A DNA stretch of 64,000 nt from Cyathus striatus (GCA_025738555.1 JAOVFP010000004.1:5642001-5706000), one strand, 5' to 3'; positions 12,985 to 25,135 are shown, counted from the first letter of the stretch. The notes: a model not told the origin generated them from the sequence alone. Numbers and translations are program-made.

Positions 12985-14070
12985 TTGGGGGAGTGTAAAT
13001 TACTGGACCAAATGCCCATTGACCACCAACTTGTCATCACATTATTCCGATTCCGGCATTATGGCAATGCAGCTAGTACTATGAAGGTAGCATTATGGGC
13101 TGGTGTGTCATATGGCACTGTTCGTAATGTTATATTGCATGTTCTGAAGGCCTGCTGTGACTCATGCTTCCACCATGCTACCATGTCCTGGCCATCAGCA
13201 GAAGAGAAAGAACAGGCCAAAGCTTGGGTAGAAGAATTATCTTGTCCAGCATGGTGAGATGGATGGCTTATGGTGGATGGTACCTTGGTTCCAATTTTTC
13301 AAAGGCCCCATCACTTTGGGAATGTGTTTTATGACCAGAAGTCAAATTACTCCTTAAATGTCCAGGTATTCGACTACTTCTTAATGTGAGCTCAATTACT
13401 AACAGAGGTTTAAGCTTGTCAGTCTTCCCAACCTCCGCATTGTTGATTACTCAGTTGGTCTTCCTGGTAGTCAACACGATGCAACTGCATGGCAAGAGAC
13501 AAAGCTATATCAAGAACACCAGCATCTTTTTGAGGATCATGAGTTTATTTGGGCAGATTCTTCTTATCCAGTGTGATCTTGGTGTCAAGAACCATACAAG
13601 GCATATGTTACAATTTACACATTGATATACTAATGTTCATTTGCTTCAGGCCCGAAAAATCTCTTCCCAAAAATTCACTTTTCAATTTTCATGTTTCACA
13701 AATTCGAATTCGATCCAAACACTGTGTGGGATTTCTCAATGGGCGATGGTCATCATTGCGAGGCCTTCGACTTCACATTGACAACCATTGAGCAAAAGAT
13801 ATCGCAAGCATGTGGGTTATAACATGCATCCATCTCCACAACTTTGCAATTATGCACAAAAATGGGGAAAACATCGAACAGAACACATTTTATATTGAAG
13901 GACAATGTATTATGGAAGACAAGCTTGAACTACGACGGCAGTGGGAAGAATAAAGATTGAATATCCTAAACAATGTGGAAAGAGACTATAACATCGGTGA
14001 TCAAGATGCACTATTTGAGGGAAGGGCTGAGCGAGAATGGTTAAAGGAAAGTTTACTTGAAGTTATATAG
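12985..14070 (+). pseudogene. PIF/Harbinger DDE transposase (DDE_Tnp_4), decayed
   Basis: The sequence starts with a region like LFRFRHYGNAAS and AGVSYGTVRN, followed by MVDGTLVP (first catalytic Asp), an intron (about 13365-13406), LRIVDYSVGLPGSQHDATAW, FIWADSSYP, a second intron (about 13570-13650), then FNFHVSQIRIRSKHCVGFLN-GRWSSLRGLR and ACIHLHNF-like text. This order is that of basidiomycete Harbinger transposases. The frame is broken by TGA at 13255-13257 (in SCPAW*DGW), TGA at 13789-13791 and TAA at 13951-13953. In the family, the third catalytic residue normally sits in an RSEH-type motif; here it reads RSKH, so the catalytic Glu is probably lost. The N-terminus is truncated by the preceding element. 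Convergent with the gene at 15688-17139. Confidence 0.88.
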
Positions 14071-14140
14071 AAGAATAATAGAAAAGGAACGAGTACATAA
14101 CTAAAAGCTTGAAGAAATATAACACATACATTGATTAGGC

Positions 14141-15685
14141 CAGTACTTTCCGCACACCCACCTATACACGTGTACTCCACGTGTAGTACACATTTCCATG
14201 TGAAGTCCACATGGAATCCACATATCTGGAAAAAAGTACACATTTTCCATGTGTAATTCACATGGAACCATGTGGAGTACACATGGATTCCACCTTTCTT
14301 ATAACTTGATGAAAATAACAGTTGAAAGGTGTACTTACGATGTACTTCATGTGTACTTTTCTAAGTGGATTCCATGTGAACTACACATGGAGTGCTTGTT
14401 GTTGTCCTGCCATACCCACTCTCTATGCTTGTTGTTTCTCACCTTTCCCACTCTCCATGCACATTATTACCCCCTGTTCCCACCCTCCATGCATGTCATT
14501 CCTTGCTATTCTCACTCTCCATGTGTGTTGTTCCTCCCTGTTCCTGCCCTCTATGCATATTGTTTCTTGCTATTCCCACCCTTCATATGTGTCATTCCCC
14601 TCTGTTCCCACCCTCCATGTATATCATTTCCTGCCATTCTTGAAGTTATTGCAGTTGTCACACTTGTCCCACAGTATCAGTGTCACATGTTATCACACTT
14701 GTCTCTTATGTTACAGTCATCCCACCATGTCACACTTGATGCATGGTGTCATGCTCGATGCATAGTGTCATGCTTGATGCACAGTGTCACACTTGATGCA
14801 TGGTGTCACGCTTGATGCAGTGTCACACTTGATGCATGGTGTCACACTCGATGCATGGTGTCACACTCGATGCATGGTGTCACGCTTGATGCACAGTGTC
14901 ACACTTGATGCACGGTGTCACGCTTAATGCACGGTGTCACACATAACACATGGTGTCACACTTGACACACAGTGTCACACTTGACACACAGTGTCACACT
15001 TGACACACACTTGTCACACGTGACCCATGGTGTCACACACTTGACATATAGTATCACACTCAATACATTGTGTCAATACAGTGTTACACTCAATGCACAC
15101 TTGTCACACTTAACACATACTTATCACACTCAATACACATTTGTCACATGTAATGCAGTGTCACACATGTCCTGTCATGTCACAGTCATCCTACCATGTT
15201 GCAGTTGTCACAGTTGTCACACTTATTGTAGCTATCACATTTGTCCCCTGTCACAGAGTGTGACAACTGTGACATGGTGAGACAAGTGTAACAATGTGAT
15301 GACTGTGGGAAAAGTGTCATAACTACAAGTGTGACATTGTGACAATCCTTTGTGTCATTATGCTAAAACATTCATTTTTGTTGTGGTAGTGGTGAGTAAA
15401 TGTATTATAAGTAACTACAATGTGTAGTGTACAAGTGTAACTAGTTCATGTGTATTCCTTGTGAACTTCACTTTGCAATTCCATGTGGAATTTTGATATT
15501 TCACCCCTACATGTGCACTGCATGTGTACTTCATGTGTACAAAATTCACAAATTTGAATAGAAATTTGCTGATTTGAATACATTTGAGGTGGAGTGTCGT
15601 CCATATGAAGTACATGTGAAGTACACATGAACAGGTGGAATTCACGTGTATTCCATGTGTAACAGGGGGCGAGCGTAAAGTCCTC
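14141..15685. mobile_element. hAT-type MITE with internal 19-bp minisatellite
   Basis: The ends are diverged inverted repeats (left CAGTACTTTCCGCACACCC, right reading inward GAGGACTTTACGCTCGCCCC), both followed by CACGTG/CATGTG-type words related to TTCCATGTGTACTTCACATG. An 8-bp target duplication, GATTAGGC, lies at 14133-14140 and 15686-15693. The interior holds a CT-rich block (14400-14640, CATTCC/CCACCCTCCATG repeats) and a 19-bp minisatellite (14720-15130, TGTCACACTTGATGCATGG). The right target duplication overlaps the stop codon of the neighbouring minus-strand gene. Confidence 0.8.
14720..15130. repeat. 19-bp minisatellite (TGTCACACTTGATGCATGG)
   Basis: About 20 copies with period 19 and a conserved TGTCACACTTGA core, degenerating towards 15130. 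It resembles, in inverted orientation, the 19-bp array at 12041-12830, although its flanking termini belong to a different element. Confidence 0.88.
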
Positions 15686-15687
15686 GA

Positions 15688-17139
15688 TTAGGCTGAGCCT
15701 GTGCCAGTACTCCAGTGTAAACGATCCAGTTCGATCTGCTTCTCAATCATTGCAAGTTCATGAGCTCGCATTTCAGCCCTCTCAGCTGCCTCCATCCGAA
15801 ACTGCTCCTGCTCAGCCTCAACTCTAGCTCTATCATGCTTGGCCTTGGACTTTTGGTGTTCATGCTCACACTCCAACTTGCTGCGATCATGGTGTTCTTG
15901 TATTTCCAGGCGGGCCTTCTGGTGGCTAGCTGATACCTCACCGAGGTAGCCGTAAGGGGACTTGCACTTATTCGAATTAATTGCAGGAGTGGGAGGGGAA
16001 TCGGTCAAGGACGAGCTGGAAACCAGTGCCCCAGGAGTTGAGGTCTTCAATGGGTGTTGAGTGGGCTTAGAAGGTGTTATAGCAGTGTCAGCAGGTGGGG
16101 GGGAGCTGTCGATTAGCTGATGATCTGAGAAATCATCATCAAGATGTTAATAAAAAGGTTGTACAAGTGATTGTTCAACTCACCGAAGTCTCCAGACTTT
16201 CAGAAACCAGAACATCTTTGGTATCAGCATCTTTCTCCACATCTTGGCCATCCACTTCTCCTTCACGCTCATCTACTGAAGCTGGAGGCTCAAATCCAAA
16301 GGGTACATTCATACTCACATCCTCCAGGACAGTTCCTTGTGAAAGTATGCTCGTATCAAGAGGGGTGAAGCTGTTCGCAACTCCAGTGCGGCTATAAATT
16401 GGACTTGCCAAGAGCAGGCGATGCAGGTGGAGGTACCACTTGAATTCAAATTCAATCCTCTCTGTAGAAGTGTAAGTAAATAGTGTTTCAATTAAAAATA
16501 AAACAGCACACGCCAAATGTTGTAAATCGGAGTACCCGCTTGTATTTGATTTTGATGCCCCTCCTCAACCAGCCCCTGACCAGTCTGTCCTAGCTCTGTA
16601 CGATATGCGAAGTACTTCTTCTTAATACTGAAAGTAAAAGGTAAAAACTATAAAAGCTGAAACAGGATGTACTTACAAACTTGCACGAGCTTTGATGGAG
16701 TTGGCAATGGTGCCTACAGTATCTGGAGAGATCCTAGCTTTCTCAAACATAATGGGCGCAAGTTCTCAACATGCCATGATTAAAGTAAGATCCTTGCGAA
16801 GATTATCGTCAAATTCAGCCCAGCTAAATGCGAAAACACAATGGTATGGTATATTTTCCTCAATCTTGGTCAGCAGAAGATCATGATACAGGTTGGGATC
16901 AGACCACCTAGATTAATGTTCAGTTTCAGAGCATTAAAATATAGGTTTAATATGTACTGAATGCAATCCTGAGATGCCACCTTTTTCTTACCCCTAGCGT
17001 GCTGGGCGTTTGCATTCTTCTTGTCTGCATCCTGAGCTTTCTTTGCTTTCTTGCGTGATGTCATAGTCACTAAGTAGTCGGCCTTCTTAAAGTTGAAATT
17101 ATGTGGTATTGGAACTAACGAGTGGATTGTGTGGCTCAA
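15688..17139 (-). pseudogene. Conserved fungal protein with C-terminal coiled coil; candidate Harbinger ORF2
   Basis: A multi-exon minus-strand gene. A Lys-rich N-terminus (probable start ATG at 17064, MTSRKKAKKAQDADKK) is followed after an intron by HDLLLTKIEENIPYHCVFAF-SWAEFDDNLRKDL, LAPIMFEKARISPDTVGTIA and NSIKARAS. After an intron near 16683-16630 comes KKYFAYRTELGQTGQGLVEE ending NIW. A further exon spans about 16460-16180, and the last exon (16130-15688) encodes a Ser/Pro-rich linker and a charged coiled coil (RLEIQEHHDRSKLE ... EKQIELDRL). A TGA at 16768-16766 interrupts the second exon. I recognise the pattern as a common basidiomycete family of unknown function. It is convergent with the Harbinger transposase and only about 70 bp from it once the inserted MITE is removed, so it may be the element's second ORF (inference). 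Confidence 0.65.
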
Positions 17140-18104
17140 CCAGCGCAGATAAAAAGCAAAAGGATGGGGGGGTATTGCAAGGAATGTATCAAGTGCTAGT
17201 TTTAGGTAATGCTACCATTTCAAATGCTTTTCGAGCTCCAACAAAAAGACGCACACTACATATCAGAAAACTATTCTGATGCAACAATATTTTGTATCCT
17301 GAGAATTTATCATCAAGTCATATCCATATCAACATCAGACTGTATCGTAACGCGTATCGTCATATTTGAATTCCCCTAATATTCCCACTACCTTTTAAGG
17401 TAGTGGGTTTTGGGGAGGTTTGGATTTCCTAATAAGACAATTTGTGAATCGCATTCAGGATCTCATTTTCTGGGCATCTGATTGGCTAATGCCTTTTCAG
17501 GACATTTTGTGATCAGCTGCCATAATGTTCTCTTATCATAATCAATGTGTGTGACTGCTCTGTTGTTCCAGATTTACCTATTTTCATTAATATTATTGGT
17601 GAATATGTCGCGGTTTCAAAATATATATCGACATACCACCGAACCATTCTGAATAATATTATGAGTAGCCGTTCAAGTTTACAACTGAAAATATAGACTT
17701 ACAGCAGTGCCCGTATGATGCGCTTCAATATCGACCAGACAATGGACAGAGGTACCGGCGGGGTATGTCTTTACATTCTTCGTGTTATCAGAGAACTGAG
17801 GTGCAGATGCGATTGGCATAGGAATAGTTACTCAAAGGAGGCCTTGCCTGATAACCTCTGCAGAAGAATAAATGACACGCATCGGCCTTGTACCCAGAAT
17901 CTTCTTTTTTGGCAGAATTTTCGATCTATACAAAGTTAATATGGTGTATGCAGTTGCGACAATTACCAAGGCTTACCCGACCATATAAATCTGAACGACA
18001 TCGACGTTAATTCTGTTCATGTAGGGAGAACTATAAACCACTAACCTGATTTCAAAGTATTGTACACTCCAGTGCCGCATGCAGCAAGAGCTGCAGATCC
18101 GAGC
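17140..18104. other. Non-coding stretch with a 24-bp perfect palindrome
   Basis: CCCACTACCTTTTAAGGTAGTGGG at 17384-17407 is a perfect palindrome. A near copy is at 39097-39121. Otherwise only short frames are seen. It may be the former right end of the Harbinger element, but I cannot show this. Confidence 0.5.
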
Positions 18105-18628
18105 TAAGGTAGGCGACATCAGGTTCCAGCACCCCTTACATAATCAAGAACCTTGTCTCCGCAACGTTGGAAATTCCTTCCTCACACATCATTCCTGGGA
18201 AAATCTTACTCCAACAATCTGTAGTTAATAGTTTCAAGAACAAAATGTTCGAAATATTTTTTCGAAATATTGAGTATGTCCTAGGAAATTTAAAAAATAG
18301 TTTTATGACTATAAATTGGCTCAAAACATCATTTTCAAGCATTTGCAGACATTTGGAAGGCATTTTGTTTTTTTGACCTAGCACAGTGTCACATAGTGGT
18401 GACATTGAGTATTGTGTAGGAACAACATTTGCGAGATTTCTATGGCTCTTTTGCCTTAACTTTTTACATGAAATTCCTAGATGTGTATAATAAGCTTATA
18501 TAACTTTGATTTCAGACAAAATTTAAGGTCTACAATTTTTTTATTTTCCTGAGCCTAGGATTTTGCATCTCTTGGCGCTTGCTAAGCTGTTTAAACAAGG
18601 GTGCTGGAACCTGATGTCGCCTACCTTA
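18105..18628. mobile_element. TA-flanked MITE (Tc1/mariner-like)
   Basis: The inverted termini AGGTAGGCGACATCAGGTTC are identical at both ends (about 29 bp), and the element is bounded by TA dinucleotides at 18105-18106 and 18627-18628, the target duplication of Tc1/mariner elements. The 520-bp interior is AT-rich and non-coding; the small frames in it are not convincing. Confidence 0.75.
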
Positions 18629-20516
18629 GGCTAAATTGGGAGTGGAAAAAGAAAAAGTTAACGGTGGTAAATCCACGCATGCATTGGAACCGCAACATCG
18701 AGTTTCGAACTCCCCCAGTACGCCTCGCAATTCCAACGAGATGTTGAACGATTGCGCCTTGTTGCCTATTGAACGCATCCGAAACATCCTCGTCATTTGC
18801 ACCATCGGTATACATCCGTTCAAGTTGTGCGAGAGCAGTAGACTCGATTCAGGACCAGGTCGGCTGGATCATGACGTCATATTGTCATATGACTGAATGC
18901 GGCGAAGGACTGGAGAAGATTCAAATAATACTCGCGTAGTAATTCAACTCTCTCCACGTGTTACATGAAATAGAGAAAAATATTGAGCTTCGCCTCACAC
19001 TCCAATGAGCCTGGCAAGGAATTGAACCCGGAACGTCGTCCAGACAGTGTTACATAATACACACTGTGGAAAATTCACTTGACCACCAGGGCATTGAAAA
19101 TAGTAGCTCGCTGCTCGACATATATCTACTCAAAGTCATTTTGTTTCGACTTGCGTTAGCAATCTTACTTACCTTCTCAAATCGTGGCAACCAAGGTCAA
19201 ATTTCAAGAATTCAGAGCCAAACTTGCTCAACACTAACTTAAATCATATGTTATTAATCGTAGTAAGTACATCCACTTAATACATATGCAGGGCATCGCT
19301 GCAGATTCGATTAGAGCATCGCTGGACGCCATTGAGATTTGGAATGATCTGTTTTATTCAATGTACCATATTTAAACACCTAGGATATTACCATGATTAT
19401 ATCCAATAAACTTGACTCGCTTTTACTCGCATTCAGTTATTCAGTGTCAATAAATAAGTCAATTGAATATTCTCGCCACCTTCAAACACACAGTATAAAA
19501 TGCGAACCACATTTTCTAATTCTCTCACTACGTCTATTCATTATCAGCCATCACACAGGCTACCACTACAACCGACGCAGTCATCAAAACCTCATTTATA
19601 TAGTGCTTACAAACACTCTCCGTACTTACATTGTAGACATTGCAATGTCGTGACATGCAGCCTGCCATAACTGACAATAAACAAAGGATTACAAAAAAAA
19701 AATTTAATTTCGTATATGCGCAGGCTAAGGTAGGAGGAATGGAAGAGAACACAAATCCACTGTACCATTCCCATGTGTGTGCTGAAGCGGCGCTGTGTAG
19801 ACGTGAATGTTATTGAACTACATAATCAGGACTTAAAAAGATGAAACAGGATGTTGAAGAGGAGGATACCTGGTTGCAGGTATCAACTCGACAAAGAAAT
19901 GCGAGTTGGGAAGACGTCCGTCTATCCCTCCAGGATCCTAGGAAGTTGCTAGAGAAAGTCAAGGGGGGGATAAGAACTTGAATTGAAAAGTAGGGTACGC
20001 GTACTTAAGTAGGATTACATAAGGACTAGTATGTGTGAACATGAAAATGAAACGAAACCATGTTTTGCTATGCAGGCAAATTGCCTACTCTACAATGTTA
20101 TCGATTACTGCACCCTTTCGACCAACTGTTCGTCGAATTACGCTGTGACGACGATGAACGGTTGGACCCTCTGTTCAAGGGTCAGTGTGATGCGTGACAA
20201 ATTGAGGATCTGTTCATCACTAAACGATTTTCAGCTAAATTTTTCAACAAAAAGCGACGATTTCATTTTATGATTTTAAATATTTCCTTGTACCTCTGTT
20301 CATGGGGAGCTGTGACGCGTGACGAAACGTATATTTGTTCAAGTTCATGGCATCGTGTGATGCGTTACTGAACAGTTGGTCCAAAGGGTGCAGTACCTTA
20401 GCCTCTCGTCACTCAGGTCATAAAACGTATATCGTGTCTCTCTCTCGGAGTCTCCCCCTTCTCCAAGTCGATTTCCAACCTCGTTCAACCGCGTTTACGT
20501 CATCTTCGTGTCCGAA
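18629..20516. other. Gene-poor stretch with one tRNA-like fragment
   Basis: On the minus strand at about 19085-18990 there is a tRNA-like trace: an A-box-like CTGGTGGTCAAGTG and a B-box-like GGTTCAATTCC about 60 nt apart, but the stems do not pair. A minus-strand frame near 18840-18640 (MYTDGANDEDVSDAFNRQQG) has protein-like composition but no supporting exons. Nothing else is recognisable. Confidence 0.4.
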
Positions 20517-21199
20517 GCACAACGAAGAAGTTTTTCCCACGCACTGATCCCTGTGTCACCTTTGTCGTATCCCTCCTCGTACTCTATCCCCACCCACCAC
20601 CCACCTCCCTTCTCTCCCTCTCTCCCTACCGCCTTCCAACATTCCTTAGCTCATCGCCCCACGATTCACCGTCCATATACCCCGAACGCACTACGTCGGT
20701 CCAGGCGTGAATGGAGAGGAACTTTCTGTAGTATGCTGCAAGTGATGCTGTTGGGAGATGCAGGAAGAGGACGAGGGAACATTGGGGGGTTCATTAAGCA
20801 CCGAACGATGTATAAGCCTACACCCCTGACTGAAGTCGACACATGATAAGATGTTCAACAACCAACTTTGAGTCGTTCGTAGAGTCTGAAACTGCCATTC
20901 CAAGGTTTTATCTTCCTCAATGATCATAAGGTAGCAGTCCCAGTGGCAATATTTTTAATTAAGAACTAACGTCTTCCATGGGCGGTAGACTGCGCTGGCA
21001 CAATGGCTTCTGGAAAAGTTTAAGTTAGTTGCGGTGAATATGGTAGGGAGATCGCATTAGATAGATGTGCGTTGACCAAATATCAGCTGAAGATGATCAT
21101 GTGAGATAGCGGATCACGGAAATTCCAAATAAGTGGCTGACCTTGTACATTTTGCGGTTCAGTGTACAAACCTATGAATTTGGAAAGGGGACAAATGAT
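20517..21199. repeat. Local segmental duplication, copy 1 (internally deleted)
   Basis: 20517-20781 matches 23411-23671, and 20792-21199 matches 24728-25135 (both 408 bp, nearly identical). Copy 2 has about 1.05 kb between these halves. Because 24675-24730 also matches the captured copy near 4310-4370, copy 2 keeps the older arrangement and copy 1 has lost the middle. Confidence 0.85.
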
Positions 21200-21367
21200 G
21201 GTACTGACTGAAAATATTTGACTGAAAATATTCGTGTGGTAGCTGGTTATATTTATCACGCTAATCATTGATTGGTCCCGTACATAAGTAGTAATGCGGG
21301 AAGACATCGCCTAGTAAGATATATAGAGAATAGTATACGGAACATTAAGTCAGAGCTAGTTTTTGAC

Positions 21368-22199
21368 CTACGGACTAAGATAATTGAACATCGGCGGAAG
21401 TACTAATGATTGTTGCATCGCCATGAGATTTGGTTGGAGCTGGAGGTGAAAGTGATCAGGTTGACCGATGTTACTTGAACCAGGGATTAGTCCGCTCTGA
21501 ACACTGATTATCGTCTTCTGGCTCGAGCCAGCCCTTTTCTTTCTTGAGCCATTCGACCCTCTGGTGAATACGTAACTTGGGTTATCTTTATTGAATTTTG
21601 TTCTCCCCTTTTCATATAATTTACGATATTCATTCTTTTTAATCTGTAAAATGTTGACCATTCAATGAGTATGCAGTACTGTAAACAGTACCAATAATAT
21701 ATACTGACCGGGCTCATAGACTTCCATTCTTCTGACAATCGTCTGCTGGTCTCCCAAGCTGTACCCTTATAACCAGACTTTATCAGTTGTTCTGAGCGCT
21801 CTTTTCGAAATAGTAACCAAGCATTTAGTGGCCTTCGGGGACCACCATTTTCTGCTTTTGGCTTCTGAGAAAGGAGATGAACCTCCCGATCTGTCCCTGT
21901 AAATGTATGATGAATGATGTTTCCAAAAGAAAGGTAGTCAAGTGATACTTACAGTCATCTGTAAGACTGCTTGATGAAGGATCACCTGCAAAACTAGACT
22001 CCGAGATGTTTCTATCCTTGGTCGTTACACTAGCATATTGTTGATTGATTCCTTGGTTGTACCCGTGGCTGACTGAATCCTCGGTGCCATCGGGATATGC
22101 TTTAGGATGATCATTAAACCAAAGCAGGGGATCATTCAACATTAATTCACTGTAGTCCGCATTATGAATTGAGCTTCCACTAATGGCTGAAACAGACAT
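21368..22199 (-). CDS. HMG-box transcription factor (MATA_HMG-box type)
   Basis: Three exons on the minus strand: 22199-21953, 21896-21709 and 21643-21368. The introns (56 and 65 bp) are GT-AG and preserve the frame, giving 236 residues. The N-terminus (1-82) is low-complexity, Ser/Asn/Asp-rich. The HMG box is at about 102-171: GPRRPLNAWLLFRKERSEQL, then AWETSRRLSEEWKSMSP, and after intron 2 KNEYRKLYEKGRTKF and NPSYVF. The conserved Pro, Asn-Ala-Trp and aromatic positions of the fungal MATA_HMG fold are present. The tail is Gln/His/Pro-rich and ends NYLSP. Such proteins bind DNA in the minor groove and often regulate mating or development; the target here is unknown. No disabling mutation is seen. 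The last exon and 3' flank are copied into the hAT-type element at 3026-4613. Confidence 0.85.
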
Positions 22200-22671
22200 A
22201 TTGAATGGAATGATTTAAAGTATATATAATAATTGGATGTGGATAAGGGTAGAGATGGGGATTAGTCAACCAGGAAACCCGATATTTATATCAGTGGGAA
22301 AAAAATTAACAATTCAGTAAAATTGAGTCGATTTATTGTTGAATTCCTTTTTTGGTTACTATTAGTGACTCGACGTCGGTTCCGAGACACGTGACAAACC
22401 AAAATCGGACTGGGCCAAATCTGGGCTTTTATAGTGATTAGATTTGATTTGTAGCTAGAGTAGATCACTAATACTGCATGTTGAATTAATAGCTTTTTAC
22501 TAGTTCGTTTGGCAGTAAGATACTTAACCGTACAACGCTCAGCAGAACGAGATATAATGATACCTGGTACTTAGTATTACACAGAATGTAGAAGTCTCGT
22601 GAGTCACGTCATATTGACGAGAACACATCTACATAATCTCAAACTAAAAAAACTACAAAATAAATTTACAA

Positions 22672-22770
22672 CTCTTTGTTAATATATCGGTTAGTACACG
22701 CGCCTGTCATCAAAGTATTTGTTAAGAAACAGTCTCGTGCGAAAGCTACTTATGTTCGACTCCCAGACAG
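22672..22770 (+). repeat. tRNA-Asp-like SINE module
   Basis: CTCTTTGTTAATATATCGGT is followed by TTAGTACACGCGCCTGTCAT, then TGTTCGACTCCCAGAC. This matches a eukaryotic tRNA-Asp in the D arm (A box TTAGTATA-GGTTAGTA type), the anticodon loop CCTGTCA (anticodon GTC) and the T arm (B box GTTCGACTCC). The acceptor stem does not pair and about 25 nt are inserted after the anticodon, so it is a tRNA-derived SINE head, not a tRNA gene. Confidence 0.7.
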
Positions 22771-22814
22771 AGAGCTTTTATATTTATGTTATTTTGTTTT
22801 GTTCGTGTGGTTAA

Positions 22815-22910
22815 ACTCTTTGTTCTCATATTGGTTGCTACATATGCCTGTCATGGATAGAGTACCGTATTATGCACGGCGCGAAAGGTAGGTTAAATTT
22901 CCAGATAGAA
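22815..22910 (+). repeat. Degenerate tRNA-Asp-like SINE module
   Basis: CTCTTTGTTCTCATATTGGT and TATGCCTGTCATGGATAGAG repeat the D-arm and anticodon parts of the module 145 bp upstream in the same orientation. The T arm is decayed (AAATTTCCAGATAG). This suggests tandem insertion or a dimeric SINE. Confidence 0.5.
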
Positions 22911-23410
22911 ACCTTTCTGGTATCCATTTAAAAAAAAATCGGTATAATGTTCACTAATCAATTGGTCTGCAGAACAACCATCTGTAGCCAATGGTGTATA
23001 CAGACCCAGAAGGAAGAAACAGATTACTTTACTGATCCCTGTGTACAATGGTGTACATACGTACATTCGTTCCGACTCCTGTATAAGGTTCAAGTCTTAG
23101 TTCTATTCAAATCCAATTTATCCAATCTAAATCTTTGTTGTTCTCAGTCTTCATCGGAGGGGGGTTTCCACTGTGGGATAACGCCTGACGGGATGGTTAA
23201 TTAACAGACTTCTATCTTTTGGTTGGAACCATGTTCTTGTAAGTGTTGTATGCTCAGCTTTGTATTAGAGATTAATGTATGCAGTATATCGCACTCCTCC
23301 ATGAAATCAGGTGGAGTCCAGGTAAAGTCCTGGACTCCATGTAGACTTCAGGTGGACTTCAGGTGGACTCCTAGACTCAAGATAGACTCTACATAGACTT
23401 TACATAGACA

Positions 23411-25135
23411 GCACAACGAAGAAGTTTTTCCCATGCACTGATCCCTGTGTCACCTTTGTCATATCCCTCCTCATACTCTATCCCCACCCACCACCCACCT
23501 CCCCCTCTCCCTCTCTCCCTACTGCCTTCCAACATTCCTCAGCTCATCGCCCCACGATTTACCGTCCATATACTACTACGTCGGTCTAGGTGTGAATGGA
23601 GAGGAACTTTCTGTAGTATGCTGCAAGTGATGCTGTTGGGAGATGCAGGAAGAGGACGAGGGGACATTGGCGGGCACAGAAGAAGGAGTACAATAGGAAA
23701 TGTCGGGAGAACAAGAGGAGAAGTAGGGTAAAGAGAAGAATGAATGTGAGTTACCGTAACACTTTGCAATGACGACTTACATTTCCTGTTTATTCTTCTG
23801 AAGAAGCGATTACAGCCTTATACGCCGATACGCTCTATCCCTATCCAATCGTTCGATACACCGTCTATCCCCCCCTTCTGTCCCATCGTCCAACCCACAC
23901 AGATCCTCCATGGTATAGAACGATGTGCGATGTGTCGATTCCCAAATCACCGAGCGAGGGTATCAGGCCTTAGGTATGCTCACGTAACCATTCCACGTTA
24001 GCGGCGTCTTATCTCTATCTACAACGAAGACACCGCATACAAGTAGTACCTAATCATGCGACGGAGAGACGAGAACCAATTCATATGTTCATACGTTTAC
24101 TCTCGTCGCTATTGTTGAGTACTGATGTTTGAATAGCTATGCTTTTAGGTCGCGTTCATACCCAATTATGCCACAGCCTCGGGTTATACGCCGATAAGCA
24201 CTCCCTGTCCTATCCACTGGTCAAAAGGAATCATCGATAACAAAGGACGAAGTGTCAGTTCCCAAAACCACGAGCAAGAGTTTCAGCCCTATCGAAGATC
24301 ACGCAACCGTTTTACTTTATGTACGCCCTATATCAACCTATACATCGACAACGCGCCGAAAGTATGTCGAACAATACGTAGTAATGTCATAGCGCGATGC
24401 CCAGTCGGAATCGATTTTGGATTACATACTTTCACTCCCGTCACTATTACTTACTGATGTTCGACACGCTGTTAGGTCGCTTTCAAGACTCGTACCAGTT
24501 AATGCCAGACTTTCATTTGGTTGAACTGCAAGGTTCTTGGTAAGTGCTGTATGTGAAATTTAACATTTGTAGCGGATCTAACCACTATCCCAACCTAGAA
24601 CAGCGCCACCTCCGCTAAGACACCGTCAATATTAAGATTTGCAACCTCGCCCGCCGCATTACTCTTACATTCATACTCAAACATAACGGAAGCCTGCATA
24701 CCTGAGAGACCTATTCAATACGTGTCTCATTAAGCACCGAAAGATGTATGAGCCTACACCCCGGACTGAAGTCGACACATGATAAGGTGTTCAACAACCA
24801 ACTTTGAGTCGTTCGTAGAGTCCGAAACTGCCATTCCAAGTTTTTATCTTCCTCAATGATCATAAGGTGGCAGTCCCAGTGGCAATATTTTTAATTAAGA
24901 ACTAACATCTTCCGTGGGTGGTAGACTGCACTAGCACAATGGCTTCTGGAAAAGTTCAAGTTAGTTGCGGTGAATATGGTAGGGAGATCGCATTAGATAG
25001 ATGTGCGTTGACCAAATATCAGCTGAAGATGATCATGTGAGATAGCGGATCACGGAAATTCCAAATAAGTGGCTGACCTTGTACATTTTGCGGTTCAGTG
25101 TACAAACCTATGAATTTGGAAAGGGGACAAATGAT
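23411..25135. repeat. Local segmental duplication, copy 2
   Basis: Holds both halves of the duplication described at 20517-21199, with about 1,050 bp between them (23672-24727) that copy 1 lacks. The duplicated part ends abruptly at 25135, where HMG 3'-flank sequence gives way to unrelated sequence. No intact gene is visible; the Ser/Pro-rich frames at 23447-23731 are compositional. Confidence 0.8.

Larger units (their letters stand above)
22200..23410. other. HMG-gene upstream region and repeat remnants
   Basis: This holds the 5' side of the HMG gene with no recognisable core promoter motif, two tRNA-like SINE modules (listed separately), and at 23280-23410 a run of GGAGTCCAGG/CCTGGACTCC and TAGACTTCAGGTGGACT words that looks like a fragment of a short-palindrome element end. 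Confidence 0.4.

Noticed and set aside
14249..15280. Plus-strand frames of 83-188 codons
   Set aside because: They follow the CT-rich block and 19-bp minisatellite of the MITE and are repeat artefacts.
18990..19085. tRNA gene on the minus strand
   Set aside because: A-box and B-box-like words exist, but no cloverleaf could be drawn.
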